DNA from: Roseiconus nitratireducens
Lineage (GTDB): Bacteria; Planctomycetota; Planctomycetia; Pirellulales; Pirellulaceae
Assembly (NCBI RefSeq): GCF_008629675.1
Contig: NZ_VWOX01000005.1
Location: 1 to 64,000, forward strand
Length of the DNA: 64,000 nt
Direction: 5' to 3'
Shown: positions 27,438 to 37,348 of the stretch, piece after piece
How positions within the stretch are numbered: position 1 is the first letter of the stretch
How the letters are laid out: each line of letters starts with the position of its first letter
The notes under the pieces: generated by a model
Databases searched by the model: none
What the model saw: only the letters and a program-made list of their open reading frames with translations
What the model was told of the DNA's origin: nothing
Program-made: the position numbers and the translations under genes

Positions 27438-28511
27438 TTGAAAGCTTCCATCGTTCTCCTACCGGGCGACGGCATTGGCCCGGAAATCATCGACCAGGCC
27501 CGACGTGTTCTCGAAAAAGTGGGCCAAACCTTTGGTCACGAATTCAACTTTGAATCGCACCTGATCGGTGGCATCGCGATCGACAAAATCGGGGACCCGC
27601 TGCCGGATTCGACGTTGCAGGCGTGCCGCAAGTCCGACGCCATCCTGCTGGGCGCCGTGGGCGGTCCGAAGTGGGACGACCCTTCGGCCAAGACGCGTCC
27701 CGAGGCGGGGCTGCTGCGAATCCGCAAGGAGTTGGGGCTGTTTGCGAACCTGCGTCCCATCAAGATGTTTGATGAATTGGCCGACGCCTCCCCGCTGCGG
27801 CGGGAAATCATCGAAGGCACCGACATCCTGTTCCTGCGTGAACTGACCGGCGGGATCTACTTTGGTCCCTCCGAGCGCAGCGGTAGCGGCGCCGAAGAAT
27901 CGGCGAGCCAGGCGATGGTGTACACCGTCGGTGAGGTGGAGCGGATTGTGCGGCTGGCCGCCGAAGCCGCACGCGGCCGAAAGAATCGTCTGACCAGTGT
28001 GGACAAAGCGAACGTTTTGGAACCCAGCCGGTTGTGGCGTCAGGTTGCCGCCCGCGTGATGGCGGAGGAGTTCTCCGATGTGCATTACGACGTCGTGCTG
28101 GTGGACGCGATGGCGATGCACCTGATCAATCGCCCCAGCGACTTTGACGTCGTGGTCACCGGAAACATGTTCGGGGACATCCTGACCGACGAGGCGTCGA
28201 TGCTTCCCGGTTCGCTGGGCATGCTGCCGAGTGCCTCGCTGGGCAGCGACGGCCCTGGGTTGTACGAACCGATCCACGGTTCGGCGCCGGACATTGCCGG
28301 TCACGGCATCGCCAACCCGCTGGCAACGATTCTGGCAGCGGCCATGCTGCTGCGACATTCGCTGTCGGCAAACGCCGAAGCCGACGCGATCGAAGCGGCC
28401 GTCGGGGAAGTGCTCGCGGCCGGGTTGCGAACCAAGGACATCGCGCGCGGTGGCGAGTCGATCGGCACCGTGGCCATGGCGGACGAAGTGCTCAAACGCA
28501 TCCGATCTTGA
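27438..28511 (+). CDS. leuB: 3-isopropylmalate dehydrogenase
   Basis: The start is a TTG at 27438 because the conserved N terminus begins there ([16 protein letters not shown]), giving 357 residues, the usual LeuB length. The upstream open frame has no similarity. Visible family features are '[11 protein letters not shown]', '[21 protein letters not shown]', 'ELTGGIYFG', Lys/Asp metal and substrate residues in '[16 protein letters not shown]' and '[27 protein letters not shown]'. It oxidises and decarboxylates 3-isopropylmalate in leucine synthesis with NAD. Other leu genes are not adjacent. Confidence 0.96.
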   Translation: MKASIVLLPGDGIGPEIIDQARRVLEKVGQTFGHEFNFESHLIGGIAIDKIGDPLPDSTLQACRKSDAILLGAVGGPKWDDPSAKTRPEAGLLRIRKELGLFANLRPIKMFDELADASPLRREIIEGTDILFLRELTGGIYFGPSERSGSGAEESASQAMVYTVGEVERIVRLAAEAARGRKNRLTSVDKANVLEPSRLWRQVAARVMAEEFSDVHYDVVLVDAMAMHLINRPSDFDVVVTGNMFGDILTDEASMLPGSLGMLPSASLGSDGPGLYEPIHGSAPDIAGHGIANPLATILAAAMLLRHSLSANAEADAIEAAVGEVLAAGLRTKDIARGGESIGTVAMADEVLKRIRS

Positions 28512-28576
28512 CCATTCTCGAAGCGATGTCTCCGGCCGGGGCTGCCTGCCACGGCGTCTGAGCACGAAATCCAGGA

Positions 28577-29617
28577 ATGACCGCATTGGAACAAGCCGCG
28601 CCGACCGAGCTGTTCGCCGAAACCGTTTGGTTGTCGACGCGATCGATGATTCTGTTGGCCGTCATCTTGACGGTGCTGGGGATCGCGACGCTGGTCGGCT
28701 TCCTGCTGTCGCGCCGCGAAACGATGGGGATCGAATCCGCCATCGTCCGCCGATTCAACCAGAAGGTGCGGGTGTGGTGGTTGATGACGGCGATCTTCGT
28801 GTTCGGGTTTCTGCTGCAGCGGATCGGCGTGGTCATTCTGTTTGGACTGGTTTCGTTTTGGGCGCTCCGCGAGTTCATCACGATGACCCCGACCCGACGG
28901 GGTGACCACCGAACATTGTTCTGGGTGTTTTTCATCTTCACACCGCTGCAATACGTGCTGATCGCGTTCGGAAGCCACCCGCCAAGTTTCGTCCCTCAGA
29001 ACGACTACTACGGCCTGTACAGCATCATGATCCCGGTTTACGCCAGCCTGTTCATTCCGGCCCGGGCGGCGATCGCCGGCGATTACAAGCGATTCCTCGA
29101 ACGCTGTGCAAAGATCCAGGCCGGATTGCTGATTTGCGTGTATTCACTTTCCTACGCACCGGCGCTGTTGGATTTGGATCTGGTTCGCACCGGGGGTGAA
29201 CCGTGGGACGGTGGAAATGTCAGCGTGCTGATTTTTTTGGTCGTGATCGCCCAATTGGCATCGGTGCTGGAGCGTGGCTGGAGCAAGCTGGCCGGCCGCC
29301 ACGTGATCGCCGAAAAGATCAACGGCTCGCGGACCTGGGAGGGCTTCCTGGGCTCCATGGTGACCACCGGCTTGATCGCGGCCTCGCTGGCATGGGCCAC
29401 ACCGTTCTACCCTTGGGAAGCTGGCGTGATGGCCGCGGTCGTCACGGCCATGGCGTGCGGCGGGGCGATGACAATGAGTGCGATCAAACGCGACCGTGGC
29501 GTGACCGATACCGGCACCCTGGTTCAAGGCCACGCCGGGGTGTTGGACCAGATCGACAACATCTGCTTCGCCGCTCCCGTCTTCTATCACCTGACACGCT
29601 ACTTCTTTTCCGCCTGA
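28577..29617 (+). CDS. cdsA: Phosphatidate cytidylyltransferase
   Basis: The 346-residue membrane protein has about eight transmembrane helices. It ends with the CTP-transferase signature 'SAIKRDRGVTDTGTLVQGHAGVLDQIDN', matching the family pattern S-x-KR-x-x-x-x-KD-x-x-x-x-x-PGHGG-x-LDR-x-D with a few changes (Thr-Asp for Lys-Asp, VQGHAG for PGHGG). It should make CDP-diacylglycerol. The altered signature could affect substrate preference. It overlaps the tatD start by one base. Confidence 0.85.
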   Translation: MTALEQAAPTELFAETVWLSTRSMILLAVILTVLGIATLVGFLLSRRETMGIESAIVRRFNQKVRVWWLMTAIFVFGFLLQRIGVVILFGLVSFWALREFITMTPTRRGDHRTLFWVFFIFTPLQYVLIAFGSHPPSFVPQNDYYGLYSIMIPVYASLFIPARAAIAGDYKRFLERCAKIQAGLLICVYSLSYAPALLDLDLVRTGGEPWDGGNVSVLIFLVVIAQLASVLERGWSKLAGRHVIAEKINGSRTWEGFLGSMVTTGLIAASLAWATPFYPWEAGVMAAVVTAMACGGAMTMSAIKRDRGVTDTGTLVQGHAGVLDQIDNICFAAPVFYHLTRYFFSA

Positions 29618-30396
29618 TGACGCTTCGCCTGTTTGACACGCACGCTCATTTGAATCTGGATCCGTTCACCGACCAGATCGATCAGGTGGTGGACCGCGCC
29701 CGGGACGCCGGAGTCGAAGGCATCCTGGTGATCGGGATCGATGCAGCATCCAGCCGCCGCGCGTGCGAGTTGGCGGCGGAATTCCCCGGCTACCTGTTCG
29801 CGGCAGTCGGCATCCAACCGAACTCCGCCGCCGAAGCCGACACCGCCGACTTTGCGGTGATCGAAGACCTGGCGGGCTATCCGGGTGTCCGTGCGATCGG
29901 CGAAACCGGGCTGGATTGTTATTGGGACGACACACCGATGCCGATGCAGCACGACTACTTCGATCGGCATCTGCAACTGTGCCGCGACACCTCCCTGCCG
30001 ATGATCATCCACATGCGAGAAAGCGGGGAACTGATTGTTGAACAGCTGCGGCGCCAGGATTCTGTCCCGCCCGGGGTGATGCACTCCTTCACCGGCGATT
30101 GGCCGCTGGCCGAGGCGTGCCTGGACTTGGGCCTGCACATCAGCTTCGCCGGCATGGTGACGTTCAAAAAGAGCGATGAACTGCGAGAGGTTGCCCGCCA
30201 CGTTCCGGACGATCGGCTGCTGGTGGAAACCGACTCGCCGTACCTGAGCCCCGAGCCGCTTCGTGGAAAACGTCCCAACGAGCCCGCTCGAGTCGAACAC
30301 ACGCTGCGTTGCCTGGCCGACGTCCGAGGTGTCAGCGCGGAAAGTTTGGCGGAACTGACGTCGCAGAACGCCCGGCGTTTGTTGCAGCTGCCCTGA
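29617..30396 (+). CDS. tatD: TatD-family metal-dependent DNase
   Basis: ATG at 29617 shares a base with the cdsA stop. The 259-residue TIM-barrel hydrolase shows the metal ligands: 'FDTHAHLNLD' (HxH), 'GETGLDCYW' (Glu), 'IIHMRES' (His), 'HSFTG' (His) and 'ETDSPYLSPEP' (Asp), all in TatD order. Length is typical. It acts as a 3'-5' DNA or RNA exonuclease in repair or degradation. Confidence 0.94.
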   Translation: MTLRLFDTHAHLNLDPFTDQIDQVVDRARDAGVEGILVIGIDAASSRRACELAAEFPGYLFAAVGIQPNSAAEADTADFAVIEDLAGYPGVRAIGETGLDCYWDDTPMPMQHDYFDRHLQLCRDTSLPMIIHMRESGELIVEQLRRQDSVPPGVMHSFTGDWPLAEACLDLGLHISFAGMVTFKKSDELREVARHVPDDRLLVETDSPYLSPEPLRGKRPNEPARVEHTLRCLADVRGVSAESLAELTSQNARRLLQLP

Positions 30397-30566
30397 TCGT
30401 GTGACCAGACCCGGAGCGTCTGGACGCCAATCGCACACAAACGGCCGGGCCGTTGGCCCTCGCATTCTGTGGCGGGCTGTTCTCCAGCCCTGCTGGCTGG
30501 GCTAAACAAAATGTCGGGGCGTTGCCCCTCCGCTCGGCCCCTCGAATGCAAACGGTCGGGCGTCGC
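30397..30566. repeat. Repeat-rich intergenic stretch
   Basis: It holds imperfect inverted segments of 'aaacggccgggcc...' and '...gcaaacggtcgggcg' type around a 'cagccctgctggctgggct' palindrome, the look of planctomycete dispersed repeats. No gene is supported. Confidence 0.45.
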
Positions 30567-31409
30567 TTAGTCGGCGGAAACCGCGGCGAAATCGAACGGT
30601 TTGCTCTTGGCCGCCTGATGTTGCAAGCGTTGCAGCCAGACCAGCTTTGGCACCCCGCTCTGATCGAACAACTCCGGCCGAAACAGGGCCAGGGCCGCTG
30701 CGGCGACCTGGTGATTGGCATTGGGCAGAGCACTCGATTCACTGGTTCGGCGGTACAACATGTCTCGCATCGCCGCGTTCATCAGCCAAGTACTCAAATC
30801 GTCACCGCGATCGGCGCCTGTTTCGTGAACCTCCTGGCAGAACGCACGGGCCCGCTCGGGCCGAATGCTGTAGGCGAACGATCGATTCAGATCGACGCTG
30901 ACACGCCCGATCAGCCAATCCGTCCATCGCTCCACGCCGTGACGAAGTCGATTCAGCCGGACCAGGTCCGAGACACGTGCCCCGCTGGCTTCCAAGATCA
31001 ATTGGCCCACCCTGTGACTGGCCTCCAGCTGAGCTTCGAAAACGCCATGAGTGATCGCAGCCAGGCTGGAAGGATCCTGCTTGCCTTCGCAGGGCAATTC
31101 CGAGAAGCCATGACGTTCCGCCGTTTCGCGTCCGATGGCGGCAACCACGCGGGCCAGCAACTCGCTGACCAGGATTTCCTCCAGCACCACCAGGTGATCG
31201 GACCACCATTGCCGCATTTCAAAGTAGTCACCGCCCCGTTGAGCTTGGCGGTAGCGTGCCATCACCCGATGCCATAACTCATGTCGACTGCGTGACGCGG
31301 TCCAGTAGCGAAAGATCGTTTCGGTCGGGACTCCGCGGTGCCGCTCCAACAGACTGGGTCCGTGTTGTGCGAGCATGGCCGCCAGATCGGCAAGGGTGAC
31401 ACAATGCAT
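30567..31409 (-). CDS. Hypothetical protein conserved-looking, soluble and helical
   Basis: With the start at 31409 (MHCVTLADLAAMLAQHG) the protein has 280 residues. It is alpha-helical, without signal peptide or membrane segment. Notable parts are 'ELWHRVMARYRQAQRGGDYFEMRQWWSDHLVVLEEILVSELLARV' and a Trp-containing 'RWTDWLIGR' helix. No motif ties it to a known family. An upstream in-frame ATG (31613) would add a Cys/Arg-rich segment that looks non-coding. Confidence 0.6.
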   Translation of the reverse strand: MHCVTLADLAAMLAQHGPSLLERHRGVPTETIFRYWTASRSRHELWHRVMARYRQAQRGGDYFEMRQWWSDHLVVLEEILVSELLARVVAAIGRETAERHGFSELPCEGKQDPSSLAAITHGVFEAQLEASHRVGQLILEASGARVSDLVRLNRLRHGVERWTDWLIGRVSVDLNRSFAYSIRPERARAFCQEVHETGADRGDDLSTWLMNAAMRDMLYRRTSESSALPNANHQVAAAALALFRPELFDQSGVPKLVWLQRLQHQAAKSKPFDFAAVSAD

Positions 31410-31632
31410 GGGAAAGCGGTGGCGAAGGGGAGTCGAACGGGTGAAGACGACCACGTCCGTTTGCTCTTCGCACTTCCCATGCCGGCCGCTCAATCGTGGG
31501 AGAAACCGGCTGGTTGTACCTGTCCACGTCGGCCAATGTTGACCGGACACCTCATCGCAGGTTGCAAAGTGGCAACACGGTGTCCTGAACGCACCGGATT
31601 CACAGCCAGCCACCGGCGTCTGCTTGGCGGCG

Positions 31633-34600
31633 TCACGGAGCCCGGTGGTAGTACCCGGGTTCGTCCCTGCCGTCGCCGTCCCAGTCCCCGACGATCGGCT
31701 GACTTTCCGGGGCGTCGGCCGGCAGATCGAAGCGTTGGTCCGCCGCGGTCAACCGCCGATCGCCGTCGGAATCGATGATCCACTGACCACCGCGAATCAC
31801 ACCGACTTCGTCGATGCCGTCGCCATTGAAGTCGCCCACGATCGGTTGATCCCCTGGACGGCCGAACTCGAACATCACTTCGCCCTTCTTCTTCCGTCCG
31901 TCGCCTTCGGTATCCAACACCCAGTTCCCGCCCCGGAATGTCCCGATTTGATCGATCCCGTCCCCGTTCCAGTCTCCCGAAATCGGCGTATCGACGTCCT
32001 CGCCAAATTGGAACACATGGTCGACCGCGTCGGCACGCAGTTGGCCGTCACCCCGGCGCAATAACCGCTCTTGGGCTTTGCCGCGGAGCCGCATGGAGAC
32101 CAACCCCATCCGCTTGTTGGACTCCAGGAATCGGCGGGTGCGGTTGGCCGGGTCCGGCAGTCCGGCGTCAAAACGGATTCGTTGGGGATCCCGTTCCCAA
32201 CTCCGTCCATAGATCCCGATGTCGTCCTTGCCGTCCCCGTCCCAGTCACCGACGACCGGTCGATCGCGTTCGGTGCCCAGTCGGATCCACAAGTCGCCTT
32301 CGTCCCACACGCCATTGCCGTTCAGATCCACAAACCATTCACCGGCGACAAAGATCGCAACTTCGTCGTCGCCATCGCCGTCAAAGTCGCCGACCAAGGC
32401 GACACCGTCTTCATGCCCCAAGGTCATCTTCTGGCTTTCCTGGTGGACCTCTCCTTCCAGTGTCAGCAGTTGCCAACGTCCCTGATCGTGACGGCCCTCG
32501 CTGAAATCGCGCTTGCCGATCTGTGCCGCCACGTGACGGATGACGCCCTCCGCGATGACGGAACCACGCGGGTAGCCTGCGTTGATGACACTCAAGTGCC
32601 ACGTCACTTCGGCAACGTCGCCGTAGATCTTCGGCGGAAGCCGGTCGGACGGAACATCTGCCGAGAAAGGAATCTGCTTGGCGGCAAAGGATTCCGGCGG
32701 CGGCGGCGGCAACCGTTCATCGACCGGTTCCTGTCCCGGCAAAAAGTCACTTGGCGGCGGAGGATCGACGATCACGATCTGGACTTCGCTGAAGTTGTTG
32801 TGCTGGCTGTGGTTCGCGGCGCCAACCGAAATCGCCAGGATCGCGTCCGGACCATGGTCTCCGACGACCGCATCGATCATGGCCAACTGCGCGTCGGTGT
32901 AAAGATCGGCCAGGTTGACTGCCAGGCCGCCCGTCGTCCCCGGGGTATCCAGCGAATCGGTCAATCCGTCGGGTTGACTCTGGAACAGGGTGTAGGTCCC
33001 GGGCCGAAGACCACCGATGCGATAAAAGCCTTCGGCGTCAGACATCACGACGGAATTCGCCAGGGCATTACCGCCCAGAAACGCGTCGTCCGACAGCGGC
33101 TGACCGACGGCGTCGCGGATCTCAATCTGGATGTTGGCCAACCGCGTGTCGTCACTGGTCAGCACGCCGTCCTTGTACTGTCGCAACTGCTCCGCCGCGA
33201 TCTCCGTTTCGGTTTCGATCGGCGGGCCATCAATGAACACGAAACCGGAAATCACGGAGGGCGGGATCTCGAAAAAATTGTAATGCTCCGCGACCGTGCC
33301 ACTCAAGATTTCGATGCCCTCGATCCAGTCCGGACCGGCGATCACTCCTCCCTGATTCCCAATCTGCTGCCCGCCGTGGAAATAGCCCGAGGGCTGCAAT
33401 TCGCGGACGGAGTAAACACCTGGCGGCAATTGGTCGAACGCGTAGCTACCCTGCCCGTCCGTCGTCGTGATGTCGATTCGGTTTCCCTGCCCGTCGATCA
33501 GTTCGACGGACACGCCGGCGATACCGCCTTCGTCGGGATCTCGGTCCTGGTCTTCGTTCACGTCCGCCCACACGAAGCCCGAAATCGATCCGGGCTCGTA
33601 TTCGCAGAACAAATAGTCCACCGCATCGACGCCGGGGTTCAGCGAGACGGACATCAGGTCAACGCCAACGATCGCGCCCCCAGCCGATCCCAGCTTTTGT
33701 CCGCCCTGGTAATAGCCGTCCGGCTGGACTTCAAAAACCATGTAGTCGCCGGCGGCCAACCCCTCGAAACGGTAGCGTCCCGACGCATCGGTCGTCGTGG
33801 TCCGGATCCGGTTGCCGTCGGCATCACGCAATTCAATGGTCACACCTGCCAGACCGCGTTCACCGACGTCGCGGACGCAGTCCTGGTCGGAATCGACGTA
33901 CACCGATCCAGAAAGGCTGGCCGGTGGCAGCTCGCAAAAATCGTAGTCGGTGGCGGCGACGCCCGCGGCAAGATCAATGTCACGGATCCGGTTGGCGCCG
34001 ACGGTCCCGCCGACCGAACCTGCTTGGGCATGGCCGTCAAAGAATCCGTCGGGTTGCAATTCGACGACCGTGTAGGTGCCGCTGCGGAGTCCTTCGAAAC
34101 GATAGTTTCCGTTCGCGTCCGTCACGGTCGTTGCAACGCGGTTACCATCCGAATCGCGGAGTTCGATGGTGACGCCGGCAATTCCATCCTCGTCGGGGTC
34201 CTGGTAACAGTCGTCGTCCAGATCGATGTACACCGTTCCGGACAAACTGGACGGCGGCTGTTCGCAGAAGTCGTAGTCCACTGCATCGATCCCGGCGGCC
34301 AGCTGGATCTTGCTGATCCGGTTGACGCCGATCGTTCCACCTTCCGATCCTGGGATCGCACTGCCGTCAAAGTATCCATCGGGCTGAAATTCCACGACCG
34401 TGTATTCACCACGACGAAGTCCTTCGAATCGATACTTTCCTTCCGCATCGGTGGTGGTGGTGGCAACGCGTTGCCCGTCGGCGTCGCGCAGTTCGATCCG
34501 CACGCCTGCGATCCCCTGCTCCGCTTCATCCAATTCGCAATCGTCGTCCAGATCGACGAAGACGATTCCGGACAGGCTGGAGGGCGGTTCTTCACAGAAA

Positions 34601-37209
34601 TCGTAGTCGACTCCGTCGATCCCCGATCCAAGCTCAATTTGGCTGATTCGATTGACGCCCACCTGGCCGCCCGCCGATCCGGCGCTGACACCGCCGTCGA
34701 AATAGTCTTGGGGCTGGACTTGGACGACGGAATACCGTCCGGGCGTCAAATGGTTGAATCGGTACAGCCCGTCGGGTGACGTCGTCGTGCGTGCCACTTC
34801 TTTCCCGTCAGCGTCCAACAGCCGCATCACTACATCGCCCAATCCGACTTCGTCGTCGTCACGGACGCAATCCCCATCGGTGTCGACGTGGACCGATCCG
34901 GAGAGCGACGCCGGCATCAGTTCGCCAAAGTTGTATTCGACACCGACCGTGCCCTGTGGAAGTGCGATCTGCGAGATCAAGTCGTTGAACGCCACACCGA
35001 CGCGTTGCCCGTCCACACGTCCGGCCGAATCGATGCCGTCCAGGTAGTCCCCAGGCTGTACCTGACGCAGTTCATAGGTTCCCGGCGGTATCCCTTCAAA
35101 CTCATACCGGCCCAGCGAATTTGTCTTCGTGGTTGCAACGGTGTTTCCGGAGGAATCGACCAACGACACCGTCACGGCAGGGATTCCCTGCTCGCCCGTG
35201 TCACGACGACCGTCGTTGGAAGCGTCGTGATAGACGTACCCGGAAATCTTGGCCGGAGCCAATTCGCAAAAGTCATATTCGACGCCGACACCGCCGGGGA
35301 TCATGGTGATCTGCGTGATCGTCGTGCCATCAATCGAATCGCCGACCTGGACGCCATCGATGCGTCCGACGTGTGAACCGCCGTCGATCAGTCCTTCAGG
35401 CGTGTACTGCACGATCTGGTAGGTCCCAGGCGCCACCCGGCCAAAATGGTAGGTGCCCGCCGGCGTCGTGGTGACGCGTGAGATCACATTGCCGTCAGGA
35501 GCCTGCAGTTCGACAATCACGCCGGAAAGTGGCTCGTTGCCCGGGTCATCGTGGTCCCCGTCGCAATCTTGCCCCGGCGCGACCAGGTACACGTTCCCCG
35601 AAATCTGTCCGTAGGCCAGTTCGCCAAAGTTGTAATTCAATCCGACGACACCGCCGCCAAGCTGAATACCGCGGATCGCGTCGCCGGGATTGTCGGCCAC
35701 GCCGACACGAATCCCGTCGACCGTTCCGGCAGTGTCCAATCCGTCCACGAAGTCCGCCGGCTGATTGACTTGGACGATGTCGTAGATTCCCGGAACGAGT
35801 CCGTCGAACCGGTACGCACCGTTGGCATCCGTGACGGCGGTCACCGTCGGCTGGGAAGCGATCGTGCCGTTGGGAATCGCTCGCATCGAGACGCCGGAGA
35901 TGGGTGCTTCACCGGGGTCCCGGATGCCGTTGTTGTTGTCGTCCTGGTAGACGAAACCGGCGATCGAAGACGGAGCCGCCTCCGCAAAATTCATTTCGAC
36001 CGCTTCGGTGTCGCCAAGCGGAATCGAAATGGACGACAGCACGTCCACGCTGGTTGCCAACCCGGTGGGCTGACCGGCGACCGATCCCGGAACCGCCGCG
36101 ACGCTGTAATAGCCGTCCGGCTGTGTCTGCACGACACGGTATTCACCGGGCATCAGCCCCAAGGACTTGGGAAATTGATAGGTCCCGTTCCCGTCCGTCT
36201 GGGTTCGATGTCCCGTGTCGACATACTGCCCGTTGGAGTTTTTCGCAAACAGGGCCAGTTCGACGCCCGACAATCCGGCCTCACCCGACTGACGCGTGGC
36301 GTCCAGATTGTTGTCCAACCAAACGTTGCCGCTGATGGCAACGGGACGAGGTGTCTGGACGGTCGAGCCGATGGCCGCGGCACTGCGGTTGGGTCGGCTG
36401 TCGAGGTCCGTTCCCTCGTCAGGCGGCAGATCCAACCCGTATTCATCGCCGGGGGATCCGTAGTCATTCAAAAAGATCGCATCAGCCGTTGCCGACTCGA
36501 AGTGCGGAGCTTCGAAGACCGCCTCCAAGATTGAATCTTGAAACTCTTGCCCGGAGGTGATGACGTCCAGCCGGTCATTGAAAATCGCGAGGTCAACGGA
36601 GTTGCGCAACACCTCGTCAACGTCCAGCGTGAATTCCAAGCGATCGCCGGCGCGAAAGTTTTGCAGGTCCAGCACCAATTCTTGGCCGCCGTCGGACACG
36701 CTGGCGGTCGCGGTCGCCTGTCGCCCGTCGGAGGTTTCGATCCGCACGACCTTGAAATCGTGCCAGCCGCTTTTTCCTCGTCCTCCCGCCTGCGTGTCGA
36801 AGATCGGATCACCGACCGAAATCCCGTCGCCGTCCTTGTCGGTGCGAATCCGCAGTTGATTCAGTTCCGTGTTTTCAGCCCCCCCGGTGAACGACAGCAG
36901 AAAACGGTCGCCCTGAGAATCGCTGCCGACATCGTTGTCGGTTTCCAGATAGTCGGTTTCCAGATACACGACACCGACGTGAATCGGATCGGCGGCAAGC
37001 AATTCTCGCCGCTCAAGTATCTGCGGACCGAGCGAACGACGCTTGATGTCCGCCGTAACCGCACGCGGAGTTCGACGAGTTCGTTTCGGTTTCCAAATCA
37101 CGCGTTGGCACCTCCGTGTGCCCGATACACCCAACCGCTGCCCGCACCGAACGAATCCGGACACGATCCGAATCAAGCGTCCGAATCGGATTCGGATCAT
37201 CGCCTTCAT
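31633..37209 (-). CDS. Giant surface protein with ten SdrD-type B repeats and C-terminal FG-GAP-like repeats
   Basis: With ATG at 37209 the protein has 1858 residues; a GTG at 37239 is possible. The N terminus is basic and carries LGPQILERRELLAAD (about residues 60-74), the planctomycete 'LE.R.LLAA' motif of large exported proteins. After a 220-residue domain come ten SdrD/Cna-B-like repeats (from about residue 290 to 1430), each with 'ISG.V..D....D..E.GIAGV...L.D..G', 'TTTD..G.Y.F..L.PG.Y.V' and 'QP.GY.DG'. The last 250 residues hold about five 'GDWDGDG.D..G.....W' calcium-type FG-GAP/VCBS-like repeats. It probably forms an extended, calcium-stabilised adhesin or matrix stalk. Repeats 5-9 are strikingly alike, a sign of recent duplication. 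Confidence 0.88.
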   Translation of the reverse strand: MKAMIRIRFGRLIRIVSGFVRCGQRLGVSGTRRCQRVIWKPKRTRRTPRAVTADIKRRSLGPQILERRELLAADPIHVGVVYLETDYLETDNDVGSDSQGDRFLLSFTGGAENTELNQLRIRTDKDGDGISVGDPIFDTQAGGRGKSGWHDFKVVRIETSDGRQATATASVSDGGQELVLDLQNFRAGDRLEFTLDVDEVLRNSVDLAIFNDRLDVITSGQEFQDSILEAVFEAPHFESATADAIFLNDYGSPGDEYGLDLPPDEGTDLDSRPNRSAAAIGSTVQTPRPVAISGNVWLDNNLDATRQSGEAGLSGVELALFAKNSNGQYVDTGHRTQTDGNGTYQFPKSLGLMPGEYRVVQTQPDGYYSVAAVPGSVAGQPTGLATSVDVLSSISIPLGDTEAVEMNFAEAAPSSIAGFVYQDDNNNGIRDPGEAPISGVSMRAIPNGTIASQPTVTAVTDANGAYRFDGLVPGIYDIVQVNQPADFVDGLDTAGTVDGIRVGVADNPGDAIRGIQLGGGVVGLNYNFGELAYGQISGNVYLVAPGQDCDGDHDDPGNEPLSGVIVELQAPDGNVISRVTTTPAGTYHFGRVAPGTYQIVQYTPEGLIDGGSHVGRIDGVQVGDSIDGTTITQITMIPGGVGVEYDFCELAPAKISGYVYHDASNDGRRDTGEQGIPAVTVSLVDSSGNTVATTKTNSLGRYEFEGIPPGTYELRQVQPGDYLDGIDSAGRVDGQRVGVAFNDLISQIALPQGTVGVEYNFGELMPASLSGSVHVDTDGDCVRDDDEVGLGDVVMRLLDADGKEVARTTTSPDGLYRFNHLTPGRYSVVQVQPQDYFDGGVSAGSAGGQVGVNRISQIELGSGIDGVDYDFCEEPPSSLSGIVFVDLDDDCELDEAEQGIAGVRIELRDADGQRVATTTTDAEGKYRFEGLRRGEYTVVEFQPDGYFDGSAIPGSEGGTIGVNRISKIQLAAGIDAVDYDFCEQPPSSLSGTVYIDLDDDCYQDPDEDGIAGVTIELRDSDGNRVATTVTDANGNYRFEGLRSGTYTVVELQPDGFFDGHAQAGSVGGTVGANRIRDIDLAAGVAATDYDFCELPPASLSGSVYVDSDQDCVRDVGERGLAGVTIELRDADGNRIRTTTTDASGRYRFEGLAAGDYMVFEVQPDGYYQGGQKLGSAGGAIVGVDLMSVSLNPGVDAVDYLFCEYEPGSISGFVWADVNEDQDRDPDEGGIAGVSVELIDGQGNRIDITTTDGQGSYAFDQLPPGVYSVRELQPSGYFHGGQQIGNQGGVIAGPDWIEGIEILSGTVAEHYNFFEIPPSVISGFVFIDGPPIETETEIAAEQLRQYKDGVLTSDDTRLANIQIEIRDAVGQPLSDDAFLGGNALANSVVMSDAEGFYRIGGLRPGTYTLFQSQPDGLTDSLDTPGTTGGLAVNLADLYTDAQLAMIDAVVGDHGPDAILAISVGAANHSQHNNFSEVQIVIVDPPPPSDFLPGQEPVDERLPPPPPESFAAKQIPFSADVPSDRLPPKIYGDVAEVTWHLSVINAGYPRGSVIAEGVIRHVAAQIGKRDFSEGRHDQGRWQLLTLEGEVHQESQKMTLGHEDGVALVGDFDGDGDDEVAIFVAGEWFVDLNGNGVWDEGDLWIRLGTERDRPVVGDWDGDGKDDIGIYGRSWERDPQRIRFDAGLPDPANRTRRFLESNKRMGLVSMRLRGKAQERLLRRGDGQLRADAVDHVFQFGEDVDTPISGDWNGDGIDQIGTFRGGNWVLDTEGDGRKKKGEVMFEFGRPGDQPIVGDFNGDGIDEVGVIRGGQWIIDSDGDRRLTAADQRFDLPADAPESQPIVGDWDGDGRDEPGYYHRAP

Positions 37210-37348
37210 CGATCTGCGTCCGGTCCGGTCACCGGCCACCGGTTAAATCACATGCCCCTTCACCACTCACTGTCTCCCTCAGGAACTGCGGTTGCCCACA
37301 CGTCCATCAGGATCCGCCCTTTGTTCAATCCCCCGTCCGCGAATGTCC

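Noticed and set aside
32071-34779. Long plus-strand open frame (902 codons) opposite the giant surface protein
   Set aside because: It mirrors the SdrD repeats in antisense, has no start signal and no domain pattern; high-GC coding DNA often leaves long antisense frames.
35551-36534. 327-codon plus-strand frame in the same gene
   Set aside because: Also an antisense shadow of the repeat region with no family resemblance.
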